DNA from: Apostichopus japonicus
Lineage: Eukaryota > Echinodermata > Holothuroidea > Aspidochirotida > Stichopodidae
Reading direction: 5' to 3'
Assembly (NCBI RefSeq): GCF_037975245.1
Contig: NC_092575.1
Location: 16,762,310-16,826,309, forward strand
DNA length: 64,000 nt
Shown: one piece after another, positions 1 through 41,639 of the stretch
Numbering within the stretch: position 1 is the first letter of the stretch
How the letters are laid out: each line of letters starts with the position of its first letter
Translations under genes and position numbers: made by a program
Notes under the pieces: generated by a model
The model's database searches: none
What the model saw: only the letters and a program-made list of their open reading frames with translations
What the model was told of the DNA's origin: nothing

Positions 1-1149
1 TCATTGTTTGTATACCGCGAAAATCAAACGCTGATATAGGCACTGTTTGTACACAGATAGCGATTAATTATACTGTTTTTGACTTCCAATTTCGAGTGTT
101 TGAAAAGCTTTTAGCTTAAATCAAGAACACATGTAAGTTAACAACTAGTTTTAAGACAATTATAAGTAGAAATTTTAGTTAAATTGGTTATTTCATTAGC
201 AAAATTTCCACTCAAATGGAAGAATCTTTTACATAGCGGAGCGTACGGTACAATATACTGTAGAACATGCAAGCAGCTTGGCGATTCCGTTATACAATTT
301 GAGCGCAAGATACCGTAAACTGAACAGAAGAATAGACCTAAAAGATGCCTCATGCGTGATATGTGACGGGGAAAATGGCTTACGTTACTGTCAACGAATT
401 ACCAAAAAGACACTAAACATAATCGAACAACTACGAGAAGACGCTGACCCGAATCGACCAGGGTAGAATATACATGACTAAGGTTCAGCTGCACATAGTA
501 CTTACTCGTTTTAATATCCAAAAGTACAAACACAGAAAAAGTATCCTTTCAATAAACAAAATTTAGCAGTGAATATCCAAATCCACGTTTCTCGTTCAAT
601 CCTGGGCGAAATACTACCGTGACTCTGTGTAATTCTATAGAGTTAGGTCTAGTTGAAACAGGCCTTGACCAGTTACATCCCAAAATCACAAGACAGTCAC
701 TAACGAAATAAAACGTCCGATCGCTACATAGAACCGTTTTTATTCAACTCCTTGGACCATGCAGATGCCGGAATAAACATAACGGACAATATAACACAAT
801 GTATCACGAACTCACGATACTGGAATACAACAAAGGAAATAGATAAATGCGATGAAATCCTATAGCATGACTATTTACATATGCTGTGAGCCATACATGT
901 ACTAACAATGCTACCCTATAGGCACGGTATATACACGGTCATCCCTTACGGTAAATATTATACTGTCAATTGCGTGATATAATGGTACATGTAAGGACGT
1001 CCAGAGCTTGTTTACGGTCAATTTCACATTAGCTATGTCCGGCCATGGTCCGACACAGCTATCGATAGAATATAACTTTCGCAGAATGAGACATTTGCAG
1101 CTTACACAGAGGCAGGGTCATGCATGTGGGCTCATGGGCATGAGATACT
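1..1149. other. No gene seen
   Basis: AT-rich unique-looking sequence. A 62-codon plus-strand frame at 278-466 has no recognisable domain and no splice support; it was not called. Confidence 0.5.
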
Positions 1150-1303
1150 CCGGGTGCTGAAAAATCTTTCCGCGTGGATCTCAAAAATTGATCCAAAGTC
1201 TGCGGCGTTGTACGTCGGTTCTTTTACTCGAAAATCTAAAAAAGCTGATGCTGTTGTTGGATGAGGTATAACTGCAACCTCCAACAACACAGAATTGTGG
1301 CAT
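1150..1303 (-). pseudogene. THAP zinc-finger relic
   Basis: From an ATG at 1303 the minus strand reads Met-Pro-Gln-Phe-Cys-Val-Val-Gly-Gly-Cys, then a Ser/Asn stretch, Ser-Phe-Phe-Arg-Phe, and Arg-Arg-Leu-Trp-Ile-Asn-Phe. This matches the start of a THAP domain (Cys-x4-Cys, then Phe-x-Arg-Phe and a conserved Trp). A TGA follows. In the same frame past the stop, residues resembling the Phe-x-Pro and Cys-Ser-x-His-Phe end are visible, but Cys is Met and Phe is Ala, so the second half of the C2CH site is lost. THAP domains occur in P-element transposases and host regulators. With no long frame downstream, this is best read as a decayed copy. Splicing before the stop is an alternative. Confidence 0.6.
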
Positions 1304-2291
1304 TTCGGGGGAAAAGGAGTAATATCGTTGATGTTTTTGGCAGCTCAAGTATACAACTTTACACACTAAAAGTATTGTTGTGAGTGAGGTATACAAACAG
1401 TGACGTCACATGGTCACCTGATGTCTTCGGAATGTTTCAGGAATGTCTGAAACAGGTTTCATAAAAAGCTGACTTTTCTTCCCATTTTTCACGTATTTAA
1501 CGTCCGAAATTGGTGAAGTTAATTACAGCAATATAATTGGAGTGAGTTAAGGATTACATACATGCAAAATGGTGGGATTTTATGTTCATCGAAAAGTCTC
1601 CATAGTTGGTCTTTAAGGGACCAAGGATTTCTCATGTGGTAGGTATGAAGGTTCGATATACTGGTTTAAACTCTTAGATGTGTTGAAGTGACCATAAATC
1701 TCCATAACTTTACATTTTACATTTTGGGGGGAATATTTGTATTCTTATGATTACCTGTTGACTTACGTGTTTGCTTCTGAGAAACAGACTTAATAATCTG
1801 TGTATTACACTTCAAAGTGCAGCCGCTCTAGCTGTTGAGCAAAAGATGTATATAAATTAAAAGTGGTGTGTACATACAACCTGGACTGCTGCAAACTAAT
1901 TTTGTGTCTAGAGTAATTTCTTTCAACAGTCCACCAATGATGAAAAAAATAGAAATGATTTGAGAAATACACATCGAATGACTAAATATTCACTTTATTT
2001 GCTCTTTGTGAAATAATCAAGATGTTTTCATTAAACTGCTAACTAGTAGCAAGATATTTAACCATGACAAATCCTAGTTAAATAAAAAGATTAAAAAAAT
2101 GTTTTGAATACGTTAAATCGAGTTTTACCCTCAGTAACCTCAGTTGTATGTTTACTTTACAAATGAACTCATGTGATGATGCCTGTCAAATAGCACCATT
2201 AGTGATCTTGTTCGGTATGCATGGTCAGAACAGTGCAAAGATCAAAATTAAATATACTATCCAGTTTTTTTTATTAAAGTAAGTTTATTAC
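1304..2291. other. No gene seen
   Basis: AT-rich sequence upstream (in minus orientation) of the THAP relic. It has no open frame of note and no clear repeat. Confidence 0.5.
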
Positions 2292-2658
2292 CAAGGGCGT
2301 AGGAACCGGGGGGCTGTGGAATATGAAAAATATGGGGGCGGAAGTATCATTCCGCCCCCCCCCCCCCCCGCTCCTTAAGTCAGCAAACCCCTTTTTCATT
2401 TCCAAATGAGAAAAAAATCTCATTTGGAGCACCAAATTGCATCTAAGGCCAGGTGAAAATGCAAAATTATTTACAAAATGGAGTGGGTGTTGAAGTGTGC
2501 TATATTGTACCAAATTGCATTTGAGGCCACCTGGAAATGCAAAAAATATCCAAAGGGGAGGGGGATACACCCCCCCTTAGACCCCTCCCCCAGGCCGGCC
2601 ATCAGTCTTCAGCCACCCCCCCCCCCCTTCCACCCAAAAGTACCTTCATATGCCACTA
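2292..2658 (+). mobile_element. hAT-like MITE, family A, copy 1
   Basis: Starts CAAGGGCGTAGGAACCGG and ends near a degraded TATGCCACTA. It shares its interior (a hairpin around AAATGAGAAAAAAATCTCATTT, the CACCAAATTGCATCT phrase twice, a C-rich end) with copies at 23285 and 51951. The right end is diverged and no clean target duplication is left. It has no coding capacity. Confidence 0.75.
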
Positions 2659-3938
2659 TATTAATGCGCAAGGATAGTCTCTGTAAAATATATCACGTTC
2701 CCTAATCGACATTTGATATCCGAATAATCATCTAAGCTTTAAAGTTGTTATGGTATCAGTTATTGATTATATCGAATTATGTGTAAATATTGTAATTAAT
2801 TATATACCCACTGCATAGGCCTAATGTTGATTTAAGTACTCGAGGGTTTTTTTTTTCCTTCTTTCCTTCTTTCATTTCACTTTCTTTTAGTCAACTTTCA
2901 ATAAATTACTGCATCAAATGGACTACTGTTGTATGGCATATATTCTCTTGTGATTAATGTCTTAATTAAATACGTGATTGCAGGATCATCTTCTTTATTT
3001 AGCATTTGTTGTATTCATTATGTAGTGCAGTAAGCAACGACGTGTTTCTTGAGAGAATATATGATACCTAGGCAGGTTATAAATCTTATTGGTTAAACTA
3101 AGTAATAAAAGTTTATATCCGGTTACAATTGGGTCCTTACACAATTAATTGATCGACTAGCAATACAGTCCTCCTCTATAATTTACATTGATATCATATA
3201 AAATGAAATTGAACCATTGATATGACATAACATACCAGCCATGTGTTAATGACAATGGGAATATACCAAAGCTTACAATTAACCTGGAAGATTTGAAAAT
3301 GGGAAGTTTTTCCGAAGCATTGACAAGATGATGTGAAATGAGTTGTAACTGCGCTTTACAGTTCACGGAGAAGTTATCCTTGCAGGAGATACGATTGTCT
3401 CCTCTTCTAGAGGGGCTTACCAGTTATAATAAGCTCACCTTCAAACTGCATGTGATATATTGTCGTGTTCTTAATCCCCTATCATAGATGATTATGTGGT
3501 AGCTGGGTAATTCAGCTTTTCCAAACATTGCAATTTTCAAAACAGTTGCGAAAGCGTTCTGGTTCCATTCCCGAAGGTACTAAATTGCAATACACAAGTG
3601 AATGTTTTAGCAACAAAGTTTCATTTCACTTTACGTTTAGACTAAAACTACTCTGAACGTCAGTTTGAAGCAGAATATGAAGAGAAAGATGTTGGTTCTA
3701 ACCATATCAAACAGAACTTGAAAAAATATTGTACAGACTTTTCCAAGGGGAATCGGCCGGTCAGCTGGCAAAAGACTATATATAGCGTCAGAAATACCAC
3801 AACTTATGACATCAAAAAAGCGGGCCCGAAACTGGAGGCATTTGCAGTAAAGTTGGGCACCGGAAAACAGAAAGCATTGCGGAATTGTAAACATGGAAAC
3901 CTAGAGAAGTCATTACGATCGTGGTAGTGTAGTGAAGG
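2659..3938. other. No gene seen
   Basis: AT-rich sequence. A 69-codon plus frame at 3718-3927 is unrecognised and unsupported. Confidence 0.5.
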
Positions 3939-4374
3939 AGTTCACGCAAGGGCGGCGGAACCTGGGGGGTCACAGAGGCACGTCCCCCCCCCCACCACTT
4001 TTCCTCAGGTTAAAAATGTGCCCTTTTTTCTACATAAAAATTGTACTCTTGATCACCTTGTTAGGTCAGCGATACTTCAGTAAGAGATCTAATCCTAATT
4101 TAGAACTATTAATGAATTTCTGTGGGTCTCTCTTTATAATGATTTTGTCTCGAAAGAAAACTTGTTCGTTGTTTCCCAATTTGCACATTTGGTACTGCGG
4201 TGCTAGTATGCACTTTTCCTTGAGGGGGGGGGGGGCGTTGATGGAGTGATGTGAATACGCAAATAAGATAATACAAATATCAGGCTGCATCAGTCCAATC
4301 GAATTTCTGGAAAGTGCCCTTCGACGTCGGTGCCCCTCCAGATTAAAAGAACTTCCGCCACCCTTGAGTTCACG
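3939..4374. mobile_element. hAT-like MITE with intact 8 bp target duplication
   Basis: The element spans 3947-4366 (420 bases), with inverted ends CAAGGGCGGCGGAA and CAAGGGTGGCGGAA (one mismatch in 14). The flanks are AGTTCACG at 3939-3946 and again at 4367-4374, an exact 8 bp direct repeat. Ends starting CA and an 8 bp duplication are hallmarks of the hAT superfamily. The ends resemble family A but the interior differs, so it is a related but separate family. No transposase is encoded. Confidence 0.8.
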
Positions 4375-7066
4375 TCACATGTATAGGGGCTGACTGGACG
4401 GAGAAAGCATTGCAGCTTAACAGAAAACTGAATTGGGTTACCAGATTTCAATAATTTCGAATAGCTGGCTGGCTTCTTTTCAAGATCGTCATAGCATCCG
4501 GGTCGTGGAGAAAGAGGATGGCGAATGGAGAAATTGTCACAACAGTTCAATATGAGTATATTACTCAGATGATACTGATGAAGGAGACCATTGAGAGGTT
4601 GCAATCAAATCATCCCAACCAACTGCAGAGGCAATGGACATGTTTGTCGGATTACTCTTGAGCTGGCTAGAATCTCACCGATGCAAGAATAAAAGAGAAA
4701 GAGCTCACCCAAACGTAGTTATCAAAAGAAGGAAAAGCAAAGCCAACGATACCATTCTACTGATACCCTTCCAGCCATCATAGAGCGTACCATTATAGGC
4801 TATACCATAACAACAACAAACTCATAAACATATAGGTTATTAGAAAAAACATTCCCAGTCGATTTTAACTAGACGTTGTATGGGATTATCAATTGGGTAC
4901 TGAGTAGTGGTACATATATCAATACAGAGATAAATCCAACTAACATAATGCATCCCTGATAAATCTTCAGGACAGAACATAATTGACATGTTCTCTTAGT
5001 ATACCAGTGTAAATCCTGTCCACGAAAATCGTAGTCACTGTGTCTTTGGCATTCCTTGGATTCGAGGGAGTGGAGGGCCAGATCGGTCCCCCATAGTTAT
5101 GTCATCCGGCCCATTTTTGGGACGTCTTCTTCGATCCCACCTTTTTCGTGCTTCGGTTGGCTCTACTTTTCGTGGAACAAAAAGGAGAGGGGGGTTGCGG
5201 TGGGGTTTTATCTAGGATTGTAAATATTTTTTAGAGACAAATAAATGATTAACTCAGACAAAATACAATTCGAATTAATATTTTATTGTTTATCTGTCTC
5301 CGTACAAGAACAAAAGTAGACATTTCATTGTTGACGCAATCAGAAAATAGATCTAACATTTGGTCATGAGCTTAACGAGTTGTGATATCAATGTAAGAAT
5401 ACGCAGCCAAGTGGGTGCCATTTGCTCTGCATCGATCAGATGGTATAGTATCGTTGAAATTTTACAATTTCGAGCGTCATTCTGCAAGGGTAAGGGCCGG
5501 GACATGCTCTCTTCCCTTACCCCTTTCCATAGTTAATCCGGGTGAAATTCAGCTGGGGGAGAACCGAAACCTCACAAAAACAAGGCAAACGTATTTATTA
5601 GCATAAGCTATAGGGTTTGGAGATGATTATTGACTTAATTTATAGTCTAAATACGTCACAGGAATGCACCATTTGAATTCCCCTCCCACACCCCAATCGA
5701 TCCCAGGGCTTCCACCCTTTCTTGAAACAAGACAATTTATTTAAACAAATAGTACAGAATTAAATTTGTGTTTTGCGCTTCAAAAGTAGACTACAATTTA
5801 AGCCTTATGAAGAGACTTTTATTCCATTTCCGTTCATGGTCGAATCGAATTGAATTGATTACTTTCTCTCTGATTAATCTTCATTTAATAAAAAACAAAA
5901 ATAAAAAAAGATGAATTGCAGTCTCATTCTGAGCAATTCCCGATAGGCCTCGCCGCAGAGGCGGAACTTTGCCGACACTTAACCCTAGAACCATCAGCCA
6001 CCCCCCCCCCCGCCCCACCACCTCCCCCTATGGCGGACCAGCACAGTGCCATGGCCTCACAATGTGCCCTGTGATGTTTATGTGGGTAATTTTCTCCATC
6101 GGATATCTGCATTTCTGGCAACCGAAATCCAAATAAATTCAGAGAAAGTCCCAATCCACAAACCAGCCTGAGCGTTTGACAAATAGTATTAAGAATTATA
6201 ATAACAATAATTACATTAATGACAAATAATTTACAAAGGTATGAGCAAAAAAACCAAAACAAATGAATTACTATACTAGGTTAAATTATACATAATCGTA
6301 ATCTTTGGTATCATAGATAAGGGACGCCAATTGAGCATTTAATAATACTTAAAGCAGAAAAAAAAAAAAATGATACCTGTTTTCTCTTACTTATTTATTG
6401 ATTTATTTTTTACACTTTTTTTAAACGATTTTGTTTTTTTATTTTAGAAAAGTAACAAAACGCTGACGTATACCTGTATCTATATGACGTCACAATTTAG
6501 ACTGACCTCCAGTATAGTTCCGCATTAATTATACGTAAGGAAGATATAACCAGATAATCATGACGTTTTACAGGTCAACATTGACCGGTCCAGTAAACTA
6601 CATCATATCTCAAAAGGTATGATATTACACAAACAATATTAGATCAAAGCAGATGGTATATCTATTTATGTCTAGAATTAATAATATCGTGTAAGATCAG
6701 TTCGTTCATAGCCATATATAATGGTGATGATGTTGTAGTATTTGATTGGCTGAATAAGTGATAGTTGATGAGCTTTGACGTCAAAGATTCGCACATGTGT
6801 TAACGGTATAAACTCCATATGCTACTTGAAATGATTTATTAACGTGATTTTAAGTTTACTTGCAATAGATAAAATAAATCACGATAAATTATACTAAATA
6901 ATTATTATTATTAACTCTGTATAATTAGCTACTTTGTGTCTTCAGTTCTATCCCATCAGATTGGCTGTCCGTATAAATAAAGCCGGGGGAAAAAACTGTC
7001 TTTCTCTCAATTATCGAACTAAAATTGACAAATTTTGACATATTAATAACTGGAAAATGTTACTAC
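4375..7066. other. No gene seen
   Basis: Intergenic stretch beyond the 3' end of the EMI-collagen gene. It holds short C-rich and A-rich runs (6001-6010, 6359-6370) and no supported coding frame or element boundary. Confidence 0.5.
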
Positions 7067-7072
7067 TTTATT
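7067..7072 (-). promoter_or_regulatory. Candidate polyadenylation signal AATAAA
   Basis: AATAAA on the minus strand, about 55 bases after the stop of the EMI-collagen gene. Its position suits a very short 3' UTR. Later signals farther down cannot be excluded. Confidence 0.5.
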
Positions 7073-7126
7073 GCTTCCAAAACTCCTTTTTTTGTCAGGT
7101 GATTCTTTCTTCCGATCCTCATCAAG

Positions 7127-31422
<24,296 letters not shown>

Positions 31423-33718
31423 CTGTGAAGAAAGAGTAAACACACGTCATTCGATTTCAATTATTGTTGTAATATATTGTTTTCAATTGTAAATTATAAA
31501 TCCAGCTAGATATTTACACGTGAGATATATACTTAGATTTAGATAACGTACAGGCGTATTTTATTTTAGGAGGATTTAGCTTTGGTTAGGGAGGAATTTG
31601 CCCCAAATCGAATCGAATATGCGCATTCTGCAAGACCATTGTCTCTTTCTACTAACCCTTCCCAATATAGCCTTGACTCTCTCTCCACCTCTCTCTCTCT
31701 CTTATCTCTCTCACTGTCTGCATAGTTAGGAATAAGTAGGTATTTGTATATGGTGGAAGCAGGTCATAATTTCTGCGCGCATTGGGGAACTATATAATAC
31801 AATTTCCTAAAAACCTCGTTTCCAACATGTCACAATTCACACGCGCAATATTGTGTTTTGCTTATTCCTTTTCTTGAGGTGAGGGGGTATCGATTGGGTA
31901 GGTGTAGCCGGGGTGGACCGGGTATGTGTACAATCGTTATGGAGGAATCTTGAGATGAAATGCCATGTGTGAGATGTTGATGGAATGCACGCACACACGG
32001 TGAACAGTGACTTAACTTGACGAATTACATTGACACCCAATGAAATTCATCAATTCAAACTTTGCACTTTAACAAGTGCTGATACTATCACGAAGATATC
32101 CGCACACGGTTTGGGAATTCGTTGGTAGCTGCACCAATAGTGCTAGAAAGAGGATAGCATTGATAAAGAGCTGTAAAGACAGCACTTTAGTTTTTTAGTG
32201 TGTATCTTTCAAATAACCGTTCTTTGAGTTACAGTCTCGCTCTCCCGCGAAAGTGAACGCAATGACCGGCTATCATAATAGATACCAAATAAGCCTTCAG
32301 CCTTAATTTTCGTGGGTACCCACATATAACTCCATCCCACCACCCCTCCATTGCCCAATCTGTGATGCGCCTCATCGTGTGAGGTAGGGTTTGGGGTTTG
32401 TTTGAATGCGTAAATGAACGTATAAATCTTGCAAAATATCGTATTTGACCGGTATAATAAGGATGTGTAGAGGAAGAGAGACATGTACTTTCCTTTTCTT
32501 CGGTAAGTTTAATCTGAATCGAAAACCAAAATTACCTGATATCCTTTGAACAAAATAATTGAGGGAAAGTTCATGGGGTCCAGCTTTGGCACCCTAGACT
32601 CCTCCCACTCCCAAAGTGTCCCATCCTTTATTTTTCGTCTAGCAATTTATTAAGCGAGACCAGGCTGACAGACTAACTTCTATCTATAGATACTAAGTAC
32701 GAAACAGGCGATTTTCGGATTCAGCAAGGGTCAAATGCGTGAATAAATCGGCATATCTACTGAAATAGCATTCTTATCCCCTTTTGCCAATGGTCGGTGG
32801 AGCCGTCTGCGCGGGCGGGCTAAACATGCCACACAGGGAGAGACTGACAATAAAATAGAAGTAGAAAGTATCTTTCTTTGAAAAGAAGATCCACCTGACT
32901 CCAAAGAACAAACAGTTGGGGCTAGCTGGATTGACCTTCTGTTATGACAAATTCAAACAAGGTAATAATATCTGCTATAAATATTACGTATTTGCTCAAA
33001 TGAAACATCATGTCAACATTATGGCCTGTGTTTATGTCACTTGACCGCGTGCACTATGTCAATGCAGTTGCTACAATGGTAGCAACTCTTACGGCATCAT
33101 GATTTAGGGTCCATGCAATTTTAATCCTTGCATGACATTGGTGTTCCTACGTTGCTTAGTTGATATTTTTCAGCCGAAATTTACCGCTAAAAGTTCTTAA
33201 AACCCCAATCTTTTATTGAGAACATTAATTTAAGGGGTAGCAGCAAACCCAATGAACAATCTTGATGAAGATCTTTGCAATGACCGACTCGTCCATTTGG
33301 TCAGACTTTATATAGAGGGCCTATCATTTTGCCAACGTGTGATGCAGGAGCATGACACCGTGGTCGGTTAAGGATTGGGGCGAGAGGGAAATTCCCCCAA
33401 TAGTTCACAATGCAAAGATTTTGACGCACAAGTGCTACCGCCAGATGCGGTAGTTTCAGCACCAGAGAACTGACTCCTGGCACCCACGCAACCCCCTCCT
33501 CAACAATTTCAAATACATGTCGAGCTCCATGTGCATAATATACTAGAAATGGCTGCATCACCTTCAAATACGGTACCGTACATGCATGTTAACTGTGTGA
33601 ATGATGAAACCAGTATCAAGTCAAGTGGGTTAAGCACATGAACATGTGGACTGAGGATGCAATACAGCTCATTGTTTAACTTCAGTATTTACGAAACCTA
33701 TCTCTGCCACATAAAATG
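31423..33718. other. No gene seen; upstream of the first EMI exon found
   Basis: The missing first exon should lie upstream of 31422. No minus-strand exon with a start codon, a hydrophobic leader and a phase-2 donor was recognised here. A CT run lies at 31677-31713. An 88-codon minus frame (33567-33301) is unrecognised. Confidence 0.5.
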
Positions 33719-33786
33719 AACATTGTGTAAATAAAGAAACCCATTAAAACATTGTGTAAATAAAGAAACCCATTAAAACATTAAAA
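33719..33786. repeat. 29 bp tandem duplication
   Basis: Two exact copies of a unit beginning CATTGTGTAAATAAAGAAAC and ending CCATTAAAA. Confidence 0.95.
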
Positions 33787-33895
33787 ACATATGTGTATCG
33801 ATGCTATATGTAAACTGAAGTGAAGTTTTGGGTCATGTATGTCAGAGTTTTCGTATAGCTCTGTGGGGAAGTTGTCCACCACCCATGAGTAGATC

Positions 33896-34030
33896 TATAT
33901 GTATATATATGTATATATGTATGTATATGTATATATGTATGTATATGTATATATGTATGTATATGTATACATGTATGTATATATATATATTGTATATATA
34001 TATATATATATATATTAATATATATATATC
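33896..34030. repeat. TATG/TA-rich array
   Basis: Units of TATATGTATG and TATATGTA followed by pure TA. Confidence 0.95.
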
Positions 34031-35915
34031 GTCAAAGACCAGTAATTCTACACTCGAAGAGGCTCTGTTTCAGAGTATATCTTGTTGAACTTATAGTGAG
34101 TTACTATCCACATGCAACGTCATATACTAATCATGAACATGCCTGATCTCTGACTTTCTAATGACTTGTAACTATACATAATGATATCATAAAGTTAGGG
34201 GATGAATTGGTCAATTTGATTGGCGTCCCAAATTTCCTTCCTTCGAGTTATGTGATTTTAGAACGCGTAACCTGATTCATGAAGAAGTGAAATGTACGAA
34301 AGGAAGCCATGACGCATACACGTCCATGGAGTGTAAACCCTAGCTTGCCATTAATTTTTTACTAGAACACTAATTGTAATTCCACATAGACTAGAGTCAG
34401 TGTACATATGAATCTTAAGGGGCCTTTTACCCCTTCTCATGCACGTCGTCTGTGAACAGATTGTGCTCAGAGAAATAAATCAGGCCAAAAAGCTTAACGT
34501 ATGTGTCGAGTCTTAATACCACTCGATTTAAGTTTTAAGTATGAGAGAGAGCATACTTCATCCGTCCACAATGTGTAAGATAAATAAACTCATCTTTGTT
34601 TGTTTGTTAGGGGTATATCAATCAGATAATATTTGTTGTTGATGCATATTAGTCGGAAACTGAAGCAACGTCACTTACCCAGACGAAATAGAATAATGCA
34701 AGAAGGAACCTATAGCTGAGTGATATGTCAAGGTAAGAGAAAAATATGCACTTCAGGTAGAAACAAAAACCGTTCTGTTCTACGCATGCGGCTTTCATAT
34801 GCTGAAACAAAGAACCGCATTCCAGAAATATTTTGCACGGCCCTCAGAGGCTACCCCCTTAAGAATATTAATCCCGGCTGTCTCTCTATGTATACATAGT
34901 TAATCAAGAAGAGGGTAAATTATGTATGATATGTGACTAAATATGAACGTAACATTCTTATAACCAAATTATGGACATCCATCTGGTATTGTTGTATCTG
35001 TGTTATTTAGTTAGTAGTCAATGATGGGAAGATGAAGCGAAAAGGATGAGATGCCGAAAGACGTGCACGCTAAATCAAATGATGACAGATGGTTTTGATG
35101 TCAATATTTTGGCGGGAAAATTTACATCGTCTGATCGGTGCGCGATGTTCTTACACCTGCTCAATACGCGTTACGCCTCTTTGCTCATTGTAAAATTTAT
35201 GACACGAACTATAATACGCGACAGGCAAAGAAAGAAAACATCGGTTTCTATATTGAACCAAATGCAGCGTCACCCAAAATTACCCCAACAGGAATAGAAC
35301 GCTTCGCCCGATTTATTTTCATCAAGTCCAGTTCATCTCCTTGAGACGAGACTTGAATAACGAGTACATGCACAAACGGTACGGTATATTAAACACCACA
35401 CATTATCATCTTCACAGAAGAAAAACCGATGATGGTTCGCTAACATCACAGAGATCTATACAAAGTAAAATTTGAAATTGGTTTTAAGATATGGTCAGAT
35501 GGTTGCGACTTAGAATCATATCTTTTATTCGATTTTTTTTTTTTTTAAATTATATTCCTCTTTCTTTCTGTACTTCGTTTTTGGCGTTCCATAGAGCCAA
35601 ATAGTAGATAAAACTATAAGAACTAAGCTTTTAGAACATAACCTATACACATCTCATTCGGGGTATCGACAACTTATGAAATCAGTATCAATCTATAGGG
35701 CCTACGTCTTTATAGTAGGGATATGTTAGGGCTCTCTGCTTATAATACACCAACCCCTAACACTTATTTACAGCCTAACCACATCCACTCGATCACGCAC
35801 AAGCTATTCTAAATCAGCATGTTACCAATTGCCCATTGTATCATTCCAACCGACTTGTCTACTATAGGCCATATCCCCGCCTCTCTACCCCCCCCCCCCC
35901 CCATCAAATGAAAGA
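34031..35915. other. No gene seen
   Basis: Unique-looking sequence. A short minus-strand frame from 34798 to a GTAAGT at 34678 has a hydrophobic end but the wrong phase for the EMI exon, and is discussed under rejected items. Confidence 0.5.
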
Positions 35916-35923
35916 GGGTATAA

Positions 35924-37145
35924 CAGGCGCGTATCCAGGATTTACAAACCCGGGGGGCGCGAATTACTATCTAAGCGGAGCGCCACCATCGGTTGGCGCG
36001 CAGCGTACAAGAAAATTTCTTGTTTTGAAACCCCCCAGATCACCGGAAACGGCACTTCTCGGGCTTGAAATGACCAACCAGATGTACACTTTTTGCCTGA
36101 GAACCAAGTATTTCTTAATAGTTTTTATTTTTCCATCCATAACCTTTTTGAAGATTGTCAACCCGGCACACATCATGTTCGACCTGATCGCATCTCCTGT
36201 GGGTCTTTGCTTTTGTAGGTGATTCTACGTCGCGGCCCACAATACCCATCAGCCCCACTTTTCAAGGTTTTAAGCCCCATATTTGTTCAGAATTTGAAAA
36301 TTCACATTTCTCGTGAATAAACTCACTTTTTGGTTATTTTTTCAGGCAAGTCGGACAGTTTTGAGGCTTTTCATCCTGGAACGCCATTTTCATGCTCACT
36401 GATATGATGTGATATCTGCTGTTTGCGTTACAAATTCGAACAGGCGCGTAGCGAGGAATTTGCCAAGGGAGGAGCGAAGCCTGTAGGCAAATTATCTAAG
36501 CGTAGCGCCACCATAGGTTGGCGCGAAGCGTACAAGCAAATTTTGGCCGAAAATGTCTCCCAGATCGTTGGAAATGACACTTCCCAGGCCTTGTTAGTTG
36601 CCTCTAAGCACTTTCTATTTTGAAATTACTTAGCGATATCATTTAAAAAAATGCTGAATGGGGGGGGCGGGCGGTCGCCCCCATCCCAAAAATGAGTCAT
36701 GTTCCCCGACGACACGGTCGAGTTCGAGACCAGCCACAGTTGGTTTCATAGCACATTTCTACACAAGCGTTATGATAGACCATATAAAGTATATATAGGC
36801 CTATAGATCATTAGTGAGAGAGGAAAATGGAAACGTCAAAAAATGGAGTTGTCGGTGTAAGGGGTAGGGTGAGTCACACTTTTACGAAATCATTGATCCG
36901 TCACTGGCTACCCTTCAGCGCTGTAATGATGTCACTGTTCCTCTTTCTCTTCCCGGTGTCTTCGCGTTTTGCTTTTACTCCCTCTTTTCCTCCTTTTTCT
37001 CTCTTTCTTCTTTTTCTTTTCCCTTCCTTCCTCTCCTTCTCCTTTTTCCCCCTCTTTTTTCCTTTTTTCTTCTCTTTTTTTCTCTTCTCTTTTTCTTACC
37101 CGGGGGGCGCGCGCCCCCAACGCCCCCCCCCTGGATACGCACCTG
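35924..37145. mobile_element. Composite MITE cluster with inverted family B ends
   Basis: Left end CAGGCGCGTATCCAGG at 35924, right end (reversed) CAGGTGCGTATCCAGG at 37145; GTATAA occurs just outside both. Inside, a second start CAGGCGCGTAGCGAGG at 36441 begins a diverged copy of the 35924 sequence (shared GCGCCACCAT-GGTTGGCGCG and AGCGTACAAG). Bases 36700-37145 are an inverted copy of 29550-30097. The cluster looks like nested or adjacent insertions. Confidence 0.6.
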
Positions 37146-40965
<3,820 letters not shown>

Positions 40966-40967
<2 letters not shown>

Positions 40968-41639
40968 AGTTTAACTTACGCCCACAGGTCGTGATCTTCC
41001 GCGGTCACAAATTTTGATACAGATTAATAATTTTTTAATAATCCAATTTGTCGTTCGAGTCATGTTTTGTCAACTTTCCAAAGTCACATTTCAAGCTTGA
41101 CATCAGTTATTTGGTCTTGTTACACTCTGTAATGATAGACTTTGGGGTAGAGCCTAATTGGTGTACCTTCAACCCCATAGGCCATGAAGTACTTCCTAAT
41201 AAATAACACACTATAATCACACGCGTAAAGATTTACAGGATGGTTCATTTTCAACACCATGAAGTATCCTGCCATGCTGATTAAGTTTGTTGTGAGTGTA
41301 TATATACACGTATTTTGGGAGTTAGTTTTCACATAATGCACTGAATGGTCGCTAAGCACTTTGATTAACGAATGACCCGGAATGTTTACTGGCTTATCAG
41401 GACTCAAAAGGAAGAAAAGTCTTCCCTTCGCAAGCAACAAATAGAATCGGAAAGCAGAACAGCCTCAACAAGGGCACAACGCAGGAGACAATTACTTCCG
41501 CGTTTACCATAAACCTGATCAATCTTGATATATTACGGTTTATATTATTACACTTAAGAACAACACAATCAAACTACCTAATACGATAAGTTCAGATCAC
41601 ATCAAAAGCCTTAGAGAAATAGGTTTTCATATGATATTC
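40966..41639. other. No gene seen
   Basis: A 106-codon minus frame (41440-41120) has no recognisable domain and no splice support. Confidence 0.45.

Noticed and set aside
3718-3927. 69-codon basic plus-strand frame
   Set aside because: Lysine-rich from A-rich sequence; no domain or neighbour support.
33301-33567. 88-codon minus-strand frame of slightly higher GC
   Set aside because: No recognisable family and no start context or partner exons.
34679-34798. Minus-strand frame with a hydrophobic end and a GTAAGT donor, considered as the signal-peptide exon of the EMI gene
   Set aside because: It ends in phase 0 while the EMI exon needs phase 2, and the hydrophobic stretch lies about 30 residues after the Met. 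It would need an unseen linking exon.
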